A stretch of DNA of 64,000 nt from Gordonia araii NBRC 100433 (GTDB lineage: Bacteria > Actinomycetota > Actinomycetes > Mycobacteriales > Mycobacteriaceae): positions 62,001 through 126,000 of the forward strand of contig NZ_BAEE01000064.1 in NCBI RefSeq assembly GCF_000241265.1, given 5' to 3'. Below the pieces are notes generated by a model. The model was not told the origin of the DNA. It saw only the letters and a list, made by a program, of their open reading frames with translations, and searched no databases. Made by a program: the position numbers and the translations under genes. Shown in pieces: positions 51,089-61,353 of the stretch. Within the stretch, counting starts at the first letter, position 1, and every line of letters begins with the position of its first letter.

Positions 51089-52462
51089 CTACCGCGCCGC
51101 GATTCGCGCATCGACGGCGGCAGCCGCCGACCGCGCCTGGGCGATGCACGCCGGAACGCCGACCCCGTTGTAGGCCGACCCGGCGACGACGATCCCCGGC
51201 GGCAGCCCGTCGATCACGGCGCGGGCGCGTGCTTGGTGGCCGGGCGCATAGCAGGGCAGGCCGCCCGGCCAGTGCTGGACGGCGGCATCGATGAGTCGTT
51301 CGCCGATCTCTTCACCGCACACCTGGCCGACGGCTGCGACGGCCGCGGTCACCAACTCCTCATCTGAGGCGATTACCGGCTCGCCGAGCCGTCCGAAGGA
51401 CACGCGCATTCTCAGCGCGGCGGAGTCTCGGTAGTGGGGCCACTTGCGCGAGCTGAGGGTGATGGCCTTCGCGGGGTTGGCGCACACGCCACGGGCCAGC
51501 TCGTCGCCGGTGGCAGCGAGCACACCGGAGAGGTCGGGCACCGGTACGGAAGCATCGACGGCGAGCGCCACCACGGCCGACGAGGCGGTCTCGATCTGCG
51601 CCAACGACTCCGCACTGGCCGGCGCGATCTGCTCGAGCTGCGTCGCGGCCACCGGTGCGGGTGTCGCCACCACGACCGCGTCGTAGGTCTCGGCGCCGAC
51701 CGCCCAGACGCCGGCGATGCGGGCGATCGGTCCCACCGGTGTGTTCAGGTTGAGGGTGGGCGCGCCCGATTCGACGAGTGCGGCCACAAGACGGCCGTAG
51801 CCCCCGCGCAGCGCGCCGAACACCGGAGGTTGTTCGGCGCCCGCCGGCGGCAGCAGCGCCTCGACCGCCGCGGTGAGACTGGGCGCCCCGTCGTCGAGCC
51901 GCGCGGCCAGCGCCGGCATCGCCGCGCGCACGCCGGTGTCGGCCGCCAAGCACGCGTACACGCCGCCGATCATCGGATCGACGCTGCGGGCGACGACTGA
52001 CGGCCCGAATCGATCGGCCACCAACTCCCCCAGCGAACAATCGCTCCCCCGGGTCCAGTGCAGTGGACGGGTCGGCTCGGATTCCATCCGCGCGACATCG
52101 GCATCGTCGGCAAGACCGCGCACCGCCTCCGCCGAGGCCGGGATCCCCATCCACGCCGGCGCGGGCAGCCGATGACGACGTCCTCCCGCCCACACCGCGG
52201 GCCGGGCCCCGGTCGGAACGACCAGCTCGTCGGCCAGGCCCAGTTCGACCACGAGGTCATGCGCTTCGGGTCGGCGGAGCACGAACGCTTCGGCGCCCAC
52301 ATCGGTCGTGCGGCCCGCCACGTCGACCCCGTGCAGCAGGCCGCCGACACGGTCGGCGCTGTCGTACAGGTCGATTGCCGAGTCGGCCCCCAGCAGGCGC
52401 CGAAGATCGTGCGCCGCGACCAGCCCCGACAGACCGGCGCCGACGATCGCGACCCGGCTCAC
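51089..52462 (-). CDS. hemY: Coproporphyrinogen/protoporphyrinogen oxidase, FAD type
   Basis: In this lineage HemY (also called CgoX) oxidises coproporphyrinogen III to coproporphyrin III. The 457-residue FAD enzyme begins [20 protein letters not shown] (dinucleotide loop) and has [13 protein letters not shown], the [10 protein letters not shown] and MIGGVYA segments, and the C-terminal FAD motif [23 protein letters not shown] 52462 overlaps the hemE stop (GTGA). It lies 10 bp upstream of hemQ. Confidence 0.93.
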   Translation of the reverse strand: MSRVAIVGAGLSGLVAAHDLRRLLGADSAIDLYDSADRVGGLLHGVDVAGRTTDVGAEAFVLRRPEAHDLVVELGLADELVVPTGARPAVWAGGRRHRLPAPAWMGIPASAEAVRGLADDADVARMESEPTRPLHWTRGSDCSLGELVADRFGPSVVARSVDPMIGGVYACLAADTGVRAAMPALAARLDDGAPSLTAAVEALLPPAGAEQPPVFGALRGGYGRLVAALVESGAPTLNLNTPVGPIARIAGVWAVGAETYDAVVVATPAPVAATQLEQIAPASAESLAQIETASSAVVALAVDASVPVPDLSGVLAATGDELARGVCANPAKAITLSSRKWPHYRDSAALRMRVSFGRLGEPVIASDEELVTAAVAAVGQVCGEEIGERLIDAAVQHWPGGLPCYAPGHQARARAVIDGLPPGIVVAGSAYNGVGVPACIAQARSAAAAVDARIAAR

Positions 52463-53496
52463 GCCGAATGCACCAGCTCGACGGTTCGGGTGATCGCGTC
52501 CGGATCGGTGTCGGGCAGGACACCGTGCCCGAGGTTGAAGATGTGACCGCGCGCCCCGGCCGCGACCGCGCGGTCCGCGTCGGCGATCACCCGTGCGACG
52601 TGTTCGGCGATCACGTCGTCGCCGGCGAACAGCACCGTAGGGTCGAGATTGCCCTGCAAGGCCTTGTCGGGTCCGATCCGTCGAGCCGCTTCGTCCAGCG
52701 GGACGCGCCAGTCGACGCCGACCACGTCGGCACCGACCTGAGCCATCGGCACCAGCAGCTCGCCCGTCCCGACGCCGAAGTGGATACGCGGCACGTCGAA
52801 GTCGGCGACCTCGGCGAAAACGCGCGTGCTGTGCGGTGCGACGAAAGTCTCGTAATCCCGTCGGGAGAGCATGCCGGCCCACGAGTCGAACAACTGGATG
52901 GCCTGCGCGCCCGCTTCGAGCTGAACGCGGAGGAAGGTGACGGTGATGTCGACGAGACGTGCCATCAGCGCATGCCAGAGCTCCGGGTTGCCGTACATCA
53001 TCGCCTTGGTGTGCGCGTAGTGCCGGCTCGGCCCGCCCTCGATGAGGTAGGACGCCAGCGTGAACGGCGCACCGGCGAAGCCGATGAGCGCGGTCGGCGT
53101 CGGATCGAGTTCCGCCCGCAGCAGCGACACCGCACGCCCGATCGCGCCGACCGCGTCCGGGTCGAGCCGGTTGACGGCCTCGACGTCGGCCACGGTGCGC
53201 ACGGGAGTCGCGATCACCGGGCCGGTGCCCGCGACGATGTCCAGGTCGATACCGGCGGCCTTGAGCGGCACCACGATGTCGGAGAAGAGAATGGCGCCGT
53301 CGGTATCGTGACGGCGCACCGGCTGCAGCGTGATCTCGCAGACCATCGCCGGGTCGAAACACGATTCCAGCATGCCGCGGTCGGCGCGCAGCGCCCGGTA
53401 TTCGGGCAGCGACCGGCCCGCCTGACGCATGAACCACACCGGCCGGCGATCCGGCCGTTGGCCGGCAGCGGCCGCCAGTAAGGGTTTGAGACTCAC
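52459..53496 (-). CDS. hemE: Uroporphyrinogen decarboxylase
   Basis: HemE makes coproporphyrinogen III from uroporphyrinogen III. The 345-residue TIM barrel has the N-terminal signature [28 protein letters not shown] with catalytic Asp, [25 protein letters not shown] and the C-terminal [20 protein letters not shown] 53496 (VSLKPLL) is the likely start; GTG 53505 is possible. No good ribosome-binding site is seen. A 28-bp tandem repeat lies upstream. Confidence 0.95.
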   Translation of the reverse strand: MSLKPLLAAAAGQRPDRRPVWFMRQAGRSLPEYRALRADRGMLESCFDPAMVCEITLQPVRRHDTDGAILFSDIVVPLKAAGIDLDIVAGTGPVIATPVRTVADVEAVNRLDPDAVGAIGRAVSLLRAELDPTPTALIGFAGAPFTLASYLIEGGPSRHYAHTKAMMYGNPELWHALMARLVDITVTFLRVQLEAGAQAIQLFDSWAGMLSRRDYETFVAPHSTRVFAEVADFDVPRIHFGVGTGELLVPMAQVGADVVGVDWRVPLDEAARRIGPDKALQGNLDPTVLFAGDDVIAEHVARVIADADRAVAAGARGHIFNLGHGVLPDTDPDAITRTVELVHSA

Positions 53497-53552
53497 GGCG
53501 ACCACTGTGCCACAACTCGATCGGATTCCCTCGCGCGCGATCCGCCGACTCC

Positions 53553-53680
53553 CCTCGCTGCGCTCGACCGCACCCATCCCTCTCGCTGCGCTCGACCGCA
53601 CCCATCCCTCTCGCTGCGCTCGACCGGACCCATCCCCCTCGCTGCGCTCGACCGGACCCATCCCCCTCGCTGCGCTCGAC
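53553..53680. repeat. Five-copy 28-bp tandem repeat
   Basis: The 16-nt core CTCGCTGCGCTCGACC begins at 53553, 53581, 53609, 53637 and 53665, exactly 28 bp apart, with near-identical linkers (GCACCCATCCCT-like). The array lies in the 231-bp gap between divergent hemE and the DUF3000 gene. One related copy is inside apt (24993-25008). Confidence 0.92.
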
Positions 53681-53727
53681 CGGCGCGCCTCCCACCGAGG
53701 CGGCCCGGTCCGTCCTACGTTGGACCG

Positions 53728-54363
53728 GTGATCGGATCAGGTGCCTCAGATGGCGGTACCGCGTCGGGCCGAGCGGGTGACCCCGCCGACTTCACCCTCG
53801 CCGTGGAGTCACTGCAGGCCGCGAAAGTGCGCCCGGACATCGACGTGAGTCCGATCCGGCCGCCGCAACGCCTCGCGCCGTACAGCTACGCCGTCGGTGC
53901 CGAGGTGCGAGCAGACGAGCCGGAGGACATCCCGACCGATGCCGCCGGATCGGCTTTCGGGCGCCTCATTCTCCTCTACGACCCCGAAGGCCACGACGCC
54001 TGGAGCGGAACCATTCGGCTGGTCGCCTACATCCAGGTCGACATGGAAGCCGACCTCGCCACCGATCCCATGCTCCCCGAGGTGGCGTGGAGCTGGCTGA
54101 CCGATGCGCTGGGCGTGCCGGAGGGCGAAAACTCCAGCCAGGCGCCGGTGCTGACCGCGCTGGGCGGCACCGTCACATCGACGAGCTCGGTCCGCTACGG
54201 AGACATCGCCGGCCCGCCGCGCGCCCATCAGCTGGAGCTGCGCGCCTCGTGGACCGCGCTCGACCCCGTCCTGCGGCCCCATCTGGAAGCCTTCTGCGAC
54301 GTGCTCGCCACGGCGGCCGGTCTGCCGCCGACCGGGGTCGTCGCCCTCAAATCCACCGACTGA
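53728..54363 (+). CDS. DUF3000 family protein
   Basis: A 211-residue soluble protein of the actinobacterial DUF3000 family (position like Rv2680). Conserved stretches include [36 protein letters not shown] and a Thr/Ser-rich turn [15 protein letters not shown]. No catalytic motif is seen. GTG start (ATCGG follows). It is divergent from hemE and only 13 bp upstream of the ribonuclease D gene, so the two are likely co-transcribed and perhaps linked in RNA metabolism. Confidence 0.75.
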   Translation: MIGSGASDGGTASGRAGDPADFTLAVESLQAAKVRPDIDVSPIRPPQRLAPYSYAVGAEVRADEPEDIPTDAAGSAFGRLILLYDPEGHDAWSGTIRLVAYIQVDMEADLATDPMLPEVAWSWLTDALGVPEGENSSQAPVLTALGGTVTSTSSVRYGDIAGPPRAHQLELRASWTALDPVLRPHLEAFCDVLATAAGLPPTGVVALKSTD

Positions 54364-54376
54364 GAAGCGGTTGTCC

Positions 54377-55585
54377 ATGTCCGCCGACGACGCACCCGAA
54401 CCCCTGCTGTCCCCGGCGCAGGGTGTGCCCGACGTCATCACCTCCCCCGATGAGTTCGCCGATGCGGCGCAGCGGCTGCTCGACGGCGCCGGCCCGATTG
54501 CCGTCGATACCGAGCGCGCATCCGGTTTCCGGTACTCGCAACGTGCCTATCTCGTACAGATCCGCCGTCCGGGCGCCGGTACGTTCCGCATCGACCCGAT
54601 CGGCCACCCCGACGCGTTGCAGCCGGTGATCAGCGCGCTTGCCGACGCCGAGTGGGTGCTGCACGCCGCCGACCAGGACCTGCCATGTCTGCGTGAGTTG
54701 GGCTTCGAATGCGGCACCCTCTACGACACCGAACTCGCCGGACGTCTCCTCGGGCTGGAACGGGTCAACCTGGCCGCGATGACAGCACACTTCCTCGGCC
54801 GGGAACTGCGCAAGGGACACGGCGCCGCCGACTGGTCGAAGCGCCCGCTGCCCGCCGACTGGCTCAACTACGCCGCCCTCGACGTCGAACTGCTCGTCGA
54901 ACTCCGCGACGCGATGGATTCCGCGCTGCGGGGCGCGGGCAAGAACGACTGGGCCGCCCAGGAGTTCGAGTACATCCGGCAACGCCCGCCCGCGCCTCCG
55001 CGACCCGACCGCTGGCGGCGTACGTCCAACATCCACAGCCTGAAGACGCCGCGGCAGCTGGCGGCCGTCCGGGAGCTATGGCTCGCCCGCGAAGACCTCG
55101 CCCAGCATCGCGATGTCGCTCCGGGCCGGGTACTGCCGGATGCCGCGATCGTCGACGCCGCAGCGGCCAACCCCACCACCGTCGACGAACTCACCGCCCT
55201 CAAAGTGTTCGGCGGACCGCGCCAGCGCCGGCATGCGCGCCGATGGCTCGCCGCCTTGCACCGTGCCCAGGCATTGCCCGAGAACGAGCTTCCGTCCCGC
55301 AAGGCGGCGTCCACCGGTCTGCCGCCGATCAACCGGTGGGAGCAGCGAAAGCCCGAGGCCGCTGCACGGGTCGCGGCGGTGCGCCCGGCCCTCGCCGAGG
55401 TGGCCGAGGAGGTGTCGGTGCCGACCGAGAACCTGCTGGCACCCGACCTGGTCCGCCAGCTGTGCTGGGTCGGAGTCGAAGCCGAACCGGCAGCCGTCGA
55501 CGAGGCGTTGGCCGCCGGTCAGGCCCGGCCGTGGCAGCGCGACCTGACCCGCGACCCGATAGCCGACGCCCTGCGAAACGCCTAG
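54377..55585 (+). CDS. rnd: Ribonuclease D-like 3'-5' exonuclease with HRDC domain
   Basis: A 402-residue DEDD exonuclease that trims structured RNA 3' ends. The exonuclease domain has PIAVDTERASGFRY (Asp-Glu), VLHAADQDLPCL and YDTELAGRLLG (Asp), and WLNYAALDVELLVEL (last Asp with Tyr). An HRDC-like domain follows (about 210-290). ATG 54377 has GAGAAG upstream; TTG 54371 is a weaker start. The 15 bp after the stop lead into the 22-bp repeat element. Confidence 0.88.
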   Translation: MSADDAPEPLLSPAQGVPDVITSPDEFADAAQRLLDGAGPIAVDTERASGFRYSQRAYLVQIRRPGAGTFRIDPIGHPDALQPVISALADAEWVLHAADQDLPCLRELGFECGTLYDTELAGRLLGLERVNLAAMTAHFLGRELRKGHGAADWSKRPLPADWLNYAALDVELLVELRDAMDSALRGAGKNDWAAQEFEYIRQRPPAPPRPDRWRRTSNIHSLKTPRQLAAVRELWLAREDLAQHRDVAPGRVLPDAAIVDAAAANPTTVDELTALKVFGGPRQRRHARRWLAALHRAQALPENELPSRKAASTGLPPINRWEQRKPEAAARVAAVRPALAEVAEEVSVPTENLLAPDLVRQLCWVGVEAEPAAVDEALAAGQARPWQRDLTRDPIADALRNA

Positions 55586-55600
55586 CCGTCAAGCCGTCAA

Positions 55601-55966
55601 GCCGACCCCGCCGAGTGGGCACCTCACCTCCGCCGAGTGGGCACCTCACCCACGCCGAGTGGGCACCACAACCCCACCCAGTGGGCACCTGGACTGCACC
55701 GAGTGGCCTGACCTCCTGAGCTGCCCAGGACTCGACGATGCCAGGAAATCTGCTAGGCGCCGAATCGTGCCGGCAGGACGACCTAGGGCCGCGCTACTGG
55801 TCCAGCGCGGCGGCGGACCTGTCGGCCCTGGTCAAACGCCCAGTCAGCGTGGCTGACGTGCCCACTCGGCGTGGGTGGGTGCTCAGTCAACGCAGATGAG
55901 GTGCCCAGTCGGCGTGGGTGAGGTGCCCACTCGGCGTGGGTGAGGTGCCCAGTCGGCGGGATCGGG
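55601..55966. repeat. Inverted pair of 22-bp tandem repeat arrays with a 147-bp core
   Basis: The left arm (55601-55710) has five units read on the minus strand and the right arm (55858-55966) has five units read on the plus strand, all 21-22 bp long and starting with GTGCCCACTCGG or a close form (one copy reads GTGCTCAGTCAA). One full 22-bp unit is identical in both arms (55645-55666 and 55923-55944). The outermost units of both arms end in a matching GGCGGG[G/A]TCGG. The core 55711-55857 has a perfect GTCAGC-GTG-GCTGAC hairpin at 55843-55857. It fills the 382-bp gap between convergent rnd and dxs. Confidence 0.9.
55738..55899 (+). CDS. Possible 53-residue ORF in the core of the repeat element
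   Basis: An ATG at 55738 opens 53 codons (MPGNLLGAESCRQDDLG at the start) to TGA at 55897-55899. AGGA lies 7 nt upstream. The last third reads into the right repeat arm. A middle stretch RYWSSAAADLSALVKRPVSV looks protein-like, but there is no homology I recognise. It could be a chance frame in GC-rich sequence. Confidence 0.25.
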   Translation: MPGNLLGAESCRQDDLGPRYWSSAAADLSALVKRPVSVADVPTRRGWVLSQRR

Positions 55967-55967
55967 A

Positions 55968-57908
55968 CTACTCGGCGTCCTCGCCGAGTGCGGCGACGGT
56001 CGACTCGGCGGTCTCCGGCTCCATCCGCCTGGCCTGCGCCGCGGCGATCGTGCGCGCCAACTCCTGGGCCGTCAAACCCAAGCCGGTCAGGATCTCGCCA
56101 CGCGAGGCCGCCGCGATGAACTCCTTGGGAATCCCGCGCTGCATGACGGGAACCTGATGGCCGGCGGCGGCCAGCGCATCGACGATCTCCGATCCCACAC
56201 CGCCGTCGACCAGGCCGTCCTCCAGGGTGACGACGAGGCGGTGATCAGCCGCCATCTCGACGATCGACCCGGGCACCGGGAGCACCCAGCGAGGATCGAC
56301 GACGGTGACCTCGAAGCCGTGCTTCGCCAGGATCTCGGCGGCATCGCACGCCAGTGCCACGAAGGCACCGACGCCCACCAGCAGGACATCGCCGGTCGGG
56401 CTGGCCGAGTCAGAATTGTCGTGACGCAGAATGTCGACGCCGTCGTCGGTGCGCTGCAGCGCCCGGATGTCTTCGGGCACAGCACCTTTGGCGAACCTGA
56501 TCGCCGTCGGGCCGTCGTCGGTGTTCAACGCCTCGTCCAGCTCTTCCCGCAGCCGTACCGCGTCCCGAGGGGCGGCCACACGCAGGCCAGGAACCATCGC
56601 CATCAGCGACAGGTCCCACATGCCGTGATGACTCGGACCGTCCGGGCCGGTGATCCCCGACCGGTCCAGCACCAGCGTGACGGGCTGGCGCAGCAGCGCG
56701 ACATCCATCAGCAGCTGATCGAAGGCCCGGTTGAGGAACGTCGAGTAGATCGCCACGACCGGATGCAGCCCGCCCAGCGCCAGCCCGGCGGCCGAGGTGA
56801 GCGCGTGCTGCTCGGCGATTCCGACGTCGTAGAGGCGGTCCGGGAACTTCTCGCCGAAGGCGGCGAGGCCGGTCGGTGCGGCCATCGCCGCCGTGATCGC
56901 CACGACATCGTCACGCCGACCGCCGGCCTCGACAAGGGCCGCCGAGAACACCGAGGTCCAGTCCTGTGCCGCGACGGCCGCGGAGCGCCCGGTCGCCGGG
57001 TCGATGACGCCGATGCCGTGCATCTGGTCGGCTTCGTCGTTCTCGGCCGGACCGTATCCGTTACCTTTGCGGGTCACCGCGTGCACGATCACCGGCCCGC
57101 CGAACGCCTTGGCGTGCCGCAGCGCGCTTTCCATGGCGGCAATGTCGTGGCCGTCGACCGGTCCGACGTACTTCAGTCCCAGATCGGCGAACAGCGCCTG
57201 GGGCGCCAACAGATCCTTGATCCCGCTCTTCACGCCGTGCACCACGGCGTAGGCGGGCTCGCCGACGACGGGCACCTGCTTGAGCAGCTTGCGCCCCTCG
57301 TCCAGGACGCGCTCGTAGCCGGGTTGCAGACGCAGGCCCGACAGATGCTGGGCGATGCCTCCGATGGTCGGCGCGTAAGAGCGTCCGTTGTCGTTGACGA
57401 CGATGACGACCGGCCGTTTGGCGCCGGCGATGTTGTTGAGGGCCTCCCAGCACATTCCGCCGGTCAGCGCACCGTCGCCGACAACGGCCACGACCGTGCG
57501 GCGCTCGTCGCGCAATTCGAAGGCCTTCGACAGTCCGTCCGCGTAGGAGAGCGCTGCCGACGCGTGAGACGACTCGACCCAGTCGTGCGCGCTTTCGGCG
57601 CGCTCCTGGTACCCGGTGAGCCCGTCGCGCTGCCGCAGCGAGTCGAACCCGGCGGCGCGCCCGGTGAGGATCTTGTGGACGTAGCACTGATGGCCGGTGT
57701 CGAAGATCACCGGATCGTTCGGCGAGTCGAAGACGCGGTGGACGGCCAGGGTCAGCTCGACGACACCGAGATTCGGGCCCAGGTGTCCACCGGTCGCCGC
57801 GACCTTGGCGACCAGGAATCGACGAATCTCACCGGCAAGTTGATCCAGCTCCTCGCCGGTCAGGCCGGACAGGTCAGCCGGGGAGTTGATCGACTCCAAC
57901 AGACTCAT
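55968..57908 (-). CDS. dxs: 1-deoxy-D-xylulose-5-phosphate synthase
   Basis: Dxs joins pyruvate and glyceraldehyde 3-phosphate with TPP, the first step of the MEP isoprenoid pathway. The 646-residue protein has the TPP motif [20 protein letters not shown], the substrate His in [12 protein letters not shown], the transketolase domain with [20 protein letters not shown] (catalytic Glu) and HGMWDLSLM, and a C-terminal domain ending with a plain acidic tail. It supplies decaprenyl phosphate precursors for wall synthesis. Its 3' end abuts the repeat element. Confidence 0.96.
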   Translation of the reverse strand: MSLLESINSPADLSGLTGEELDQLAGEIRRFLVAKVAATGGHLGPNLGVVELTLAVHRVFDSPNDPVIFDTGHQCYVHKILTGRAAGFDSLRQRDGLTGYQERAESAHDWVESSHASAALSYADGLSKAFELRDERRTVVAVVGDGALTGGMCWEALNNIAGAKRPVVIVVNDNGRSYAPTIGGIAQHLSGLRLQPGYERVLDEGRKLLKQVPVVGEPAYAVVHGVKSGIKDLLAPQALFADLGLKYVGPVDGHDIAAMESALRHAKAFGGPVIVHAVTRKGNGYGPAENDEADQMHGIGVIDPATGRSAAVAAQDWTSVFSAALVEAGGRRDDVVAITAAMAAPTGLAAFGEKFPDRLYDVGIAEQHALTSAAGLALGGLHPVVAIYSTFLNRAFDQLLMDVALLRQPVTLVLDRSGITGPDGPSHHGMWDLSLMAMVPGLRVAAPRDAVRLREELDEALNTDDGPTAIRFAKGAVPEDIRALQRTDDGVDILRHDNSDSASPTGDVLLVGVGAFVALACDAAEILAKHGFEVTVVDPRWVLPVPGSIVEMAADHRLVVTLEDGLVDGGVGSEIVDALAAAGHQVPVMQRGIPKEFIAAASRGEILTGLGLTAQELARTIAAAQARRMEPETAESTVAALGEDAE

Positions 57909-57972
57909 CGTCGAGTCCTCCTGTCATCTCGAGATCGCGGGCTGAGCGATTTCGTTTCAGTCTACGGACGTT

Positions 57973-59244
57973 TCAGCGGAGCACGAGCAGGCCCATGGCT
58001 TCGACGTGATGCGTCAGGGGAAAGGCGTCGAATCCGCGCACCTTCGCCAACCGGTAGCCGCCGGCGACGGCGCGCCCGACGTCGCGCGCGAAGGCCGCCG
58101 GATCGCAGCCGACGTGGACGATGGCGTCCGGCGCCGCCGCGACGACCGCGTCCATCACGGCGGTCCCGGCGCCGCTGCGCGGCGGATCGAGGACGACGGC
58201 GGCAGGCGGGGGCAGCTCGGCCAGCGCCCCCGGCGTGACCGGCCCGCGCCTGGTCGTCACCGCCCGGCCGTCGAAGACGCGCCCGGCCGCGGCGAGTACG
58301 TCGGCGGCGGTGTCGACGATCGTGACACGGTCCGCTCCGCTGTCGAGGGCCGCGCCGGCGAAGACCCCGGCCCCGCCGTAGAGGTCCCACACCGCCCCGG
58401 TGACCCCGGCCTCCGCGAGCCAGCCAGCAGCGGTCCGGGAATACACTTCGGGCGCACCGCGGTGCGCCTGCCAGAAGGCCTGCACCGGCAGGTCCCAGGT
58501 GCGCGGACCGACGCGGTACCGAACGGTCGCCGAACCGGACAGGATCCGGGGGCGAAGCGCCCGCTGGTGCCGGGCACGGCGACGCTGCGCGGCCGCTCGG
58601 CCAGCCCCCTTCTGCTGGGCCCCCGCGCCCGCCAGCACGGCCAGGTGCACACCGCCGTCGTCGTCGTGAACGGCGAGCACCTCCGACCCCGGTGCCAGAT
58701 CGCCGGCATCTGGCCGACCACGGCGACCGCCGAGCTCGGCGATCGCATCGGCGAGGGACGCGGTCAGCGCGGCACACGGCGCGTCGACGATGGCGGTGCC
58801 GTGCGCGGCGCGGAACCCGACGGCGCCCGACGGCCCGACTCCCAGGCGTGCGCGGATCCGCCAGTCGTGGCCCGACTCCTCGCCGATCGCCTCGACCGCG
58901 AGCCCCGTTGGCGGCTCGAGCCGCCCGATCCGGGTGAGCGCGTCGGACAGGATGGTCGTCTTCGCGCGACGGATCGCCGCGACAGTGCCGTAGGCGAGGT
59001 CGCAGCACCCAGCTCCCGCGGCGGCCGCGGGGCAAGACACCGGGGTGCGGTCCGGCGACGGCGAGACGATGTCGACGGTCCGTCCCCGCCACCACGACGA
59101 GCGCGAGTCGTCGGTGACCTCGACGCGGACGGTCTCGCCCGGCAACGCTCCGGTGACGAAGACGACTCGGCCGTCCACCCGGGCGACGCCGGCACCACCG
59201 TGCGCGAGGCCGGTGATATCGCAGGTCAGCAAATCTGAAGTCAT
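57973..59244 (-). CDS. TrmA/RumA-family RNA m5U methyltransferase
   Basis: A 423-residue SAM-dependent RNA methyltransferase. An N-terminal TRAM domain (about 1-60, GLAHGGAGVARVDGRVVFV) precedes Cys residues that may bind a cluster (VSCPAAAAGAGCCDL). The catalytic part has WDLYGGAGVFAGAAL (SAM), VVLDPPRSGAGT, the nucleophile Cys in IVHVGCDPAAFARD and the Glu in THHVEAMGLL. Whether it acts on tRNA or rRNA is not clear. It lies 19 bp downstream of the transporter gene and corresponds in position to Rv2689c. Confidence 0.88.
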   Translation of the reverse strand: MTSDLLTCDITGLAHGGAGVARVDGRVVFVTGALPGETVRVEVTDDSRSSWWRGRTVDIVSPSPDRTPVSCPAAAAGAGCCDLAYGTVAAIRRAKTTILSDALTRIGRLEPPTGLAVEAIGEESGHDWRIRARLGVGPSGAVGFRAAHGTAIVDAPCAALTASLADAIAELGGRRGRPDAGDLAPGSEVLAVHDDDGGVHLAVLAGAGAQQKGAGRAAAQRRRARHQRALRPRILSGSATVRYRVGPRTWDLPVQAFWQAHRGAPEVYSRTAAGWLAEAGVTGAVWDLYGGAGVFAGAALDSGADRVTIVDTAADVLAAAGRVFDGRAVTTRRGPVTPGALAELPPPAAVVLDPPRSGAGTAVMDAVVAAAPDAIVHVGCDPAAFARDVGRAVAGGYRLAKVRGFDAFPLTHHVEAMGLLVLR

Positions 59245-59263
59245 GTCGCGTCGACTGATCGGG

Positions 59264-61267
59264 TCAGCGGCCGACGCCGCGCCGGGTCTCCCCCGGTGCT
59301 ACGTAGTGCGGCGTTTCCTTGCGCCGGTCCGACGAACTCAACAGCCACGGCACCGAGGTCACCATCACGCCCGGCTCGAATAGGAGGCGGCCTTTGAGTC
59401 GCAGCGCCGACTGGTTGTGCAGGATCTGTTCCCACCAGTGCCCGACGACGTACTCGGGGATGAACACGGTGATCACGTCGCGCGGGTTGTCCCGGCGCAC
59501 GCGGCGCACGTAGTCGACGACGGGTCGGGTGATCTCGCGATACGGCGAGGCGATCACCTTCAACGGGACCGTGATGTCGCTGGCCTCCCACTGCGCGACC
59601 AGTTTGCGGGTGTCGCGGTCGTCGACGTTGACGGTCACCGCCTCCAACGTGTCCGGCCTGGTGGCGCGGGCATAGCGGACCGCCCGACGCGTGGCCAGGT
59701 GCAGCGACGACACCAGCACTATCGAATGCGTCCGGGGCGGCAACACCTCCTCGTCGTCGGCGGAGGCGTCGAGTTCTGACTGCACGGTGGCGTAGTGCCG
59801 GTGGATCAGCTCCATCAGCACGTACAGCACCGCCATCGCGACGACGGCGATCCACGCTCCGGCGAGGAACTTCGTGATCAACACGACCACCAGAACGCTG
59901 GCGGTCATGACCAGACCGATCGCGTTCACCACCCGCGAGCGCTGCATCCGGGCGCGGGCGGTCGGATCGGATTCGGTGCGCAGCAGACGCGTCCAATGTC
60001 GCACCATGCCGGTCTGACTCAAGGTGAACGCCACGAAGACGCCGACGATGTAGAGCTGGATGAGCGCGGTCACCTCGGCGTCGAAGACGACGATGAACAC
60101 GATCGCGGCGATGGCCAGGAACAGGATGCCGTTGGAGAACGCGAGCCGGTCCCCGCGGGTATGCAGCTGGCGCGGCAGGTAGCGATCCTGGGCGAGGACC
60201 GAACCGAGCACCGGGAAGCCGTTGAACGCCGTGTTGGCCGCGAGCAGCAGGATCAGCGCCGTCGCGACCGCGACCAGGTAGAACCCCGGGGTGAAGCCGC
60301 CGAACACCGCGTGCGCGAGTTGCGCGATCATGGAACGCTGCCGGTAGCCCTCGGGCGCGCCGATCAGGTCGTGCGCGGGATCGGCGACGTACTTGACGCC
60401 GGCTTCGCGCGCCAGCATCACCAGGCCGAGGAGCAGTGTGATGGAGAAGGCGCCGAGCAGCAGCAAGGTTGTCGCCGCGTTCCGCGATTTGGGCTTCTCG
60501 AAGGCCGGCACCCCGTTGCTGATCGCCTCGACGCCGGTCAGCGCGGCACAACCCGAGGAGAACGCCCTGGCCACGAGGAACACCATCGCGAATCCCACCC
60601 AGTGCCCCGGCTCGGCGCGCAGATCGAAGTCGGCGGTCTCCGCGTGCACCTCGCCGCCGAACAGCAGGCGGGCGAAGCCCCAGCCCAGCATCCCCAGGAC
60701 GCTGACGATGAACAGATAGGTCGGCACCGCGAGGAATCCGCCGGACTCGCGCATTCCGCGCAGGTTCACCGCGGCGAGCAGCAGGATGGCCGCGACGCTG
60801 AACCACACCCGGTTGTGGTGCACCACGTCAATGGCCGAACCGATGTTTTCCACCGCGGAGGCGATCGACACGGCGACGGTCAGCACATAGTCGACGAGCA
60901 GGGCGCTGCCGACGACCAGCCCCGCACGCGGCCCGAGGTTCACCGTGGCCACCTCGTAGTCGCCTCCGCCCGACGGATACGCGTGCACGTTCTGCCGGTA
61001 GCTGGCCACCACCACGACCATCACCACGGCGACGGCGAGTGCCACCCACGGGGTGAAGCTGTACGCGGCCAGCCCCGCGACCGACAGCACCAGGAAGATC
61101 TCCTGCGGCGCGTACGCCACCGACGACATCGCGTCGGAGGCGAACACCGGCAGCGCTATGCGCTTCGGAAGCAGGGTTTGGCCCAATCGGTCGCTGCGGA
61201 ACGGGCGGCCGACGAGCAGGCGCTTGAGCGCGACCGGAACCTGGGACAGGGTGGACACCACGCTCAC
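59264..61267 (-). CDS. KimA-like APC-superfamily transporter
   Basis: A 667-residue membrane protein with about 12 helices in an APC fold and a C-terminal cytoplasmic domain (about 490-667). Its N-terminal part (FASDAMSSVAYAPQEIFL, SYRQNVHAYPSGGGDYEV, NLGPRAGLVVGSALLVDYVL) is close to the KimA/YdaO potassium importers that I recall, rather than to amino acid permeases. It is divergent from two TrkA-type genes, which also suggests K+ transport. The substrate is inferred. In M. tuberculosis the same place is held by Rv2690c. Confidence 0.75.
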   Translation of the reverse strand: MSVVSTLSQVPVALKRLLVGRPFRSDRLGQTLLPKRIALPVFASDAMSSVAYAPQEIFLVLSVAGLAAYSFTPWVALAVAVVMVVVVASYRQNVHAYPSGGGDYEVATVNLGPRAGLVVGSALLVDYVLTVAVSIASAVENIGSAIDVVHHNRVWFSVAAILLLAAVNLRGMRESGGFLAVPTYLFIVSVLGMLGWGFARLLFGGEVHAETADFDLRAEPGHWVGFAMVFLVARAFSSGCAALTGVEAISNGVPAFEKPKSRNAATTLLLLGAFSITLLLGLVMLAREAGVKYVADPAHDLIGAPEGYRQRSMIAQLAHAVFGGFTPGFYLVAVATALILLLAANTAFNGFPVLGSVLAQDRYLPRQLHTRGDRLAFSNGILFLAIAAIVFIVVFDAEVTALIQLYIVGVFVAFTLSQTGMVRHWTRLLRTESDPTARARMQRSRVVNAIGLVMTASVLVVVLITKFLAGAWIAVVAMAVLYVLMELIHRHYATVQSELDASADDEEVLPPRTHSIVLVSSLHLATRRAVRYARATRPDTLEAVTVNVDDRDTRKLVAQWEASDITVPLKVIASPYREITRPVVDYVRRVRRDNPRDVITVFIPEYVVGHWWEQILHNQSALRLKGRLLFEPGVMVTSVPWLLSSSDRRKETPHYVAPGETRRGVGR

Positions 61268-61353
61268 ATTAGGCCGATCGGCGCCATCCTGCTAACCATC
61301 GGCGCGCACCTGACGCGAGGCTCCCGACGACCGGCCCGGCACGGTGTAGGTTC

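Noticed and set aside
51089..53695. An 868-codon frame that would fuse hemY with more than 1.2 kb upstream
   Set aside because: The upstream part is an out-of-frame reading of hemE and of the 28-bp repeat. HemY has a normal N-terminal FAD motif right after GTG 52462.
55601..55966. CRISPR array
   Set aside because: Units are contiguous 22-mers with a 12-nt core and partly conserved remainder rather than 24-37-nt repeats with unique spacers of constant length; arms are inverted and no cas gene is present.
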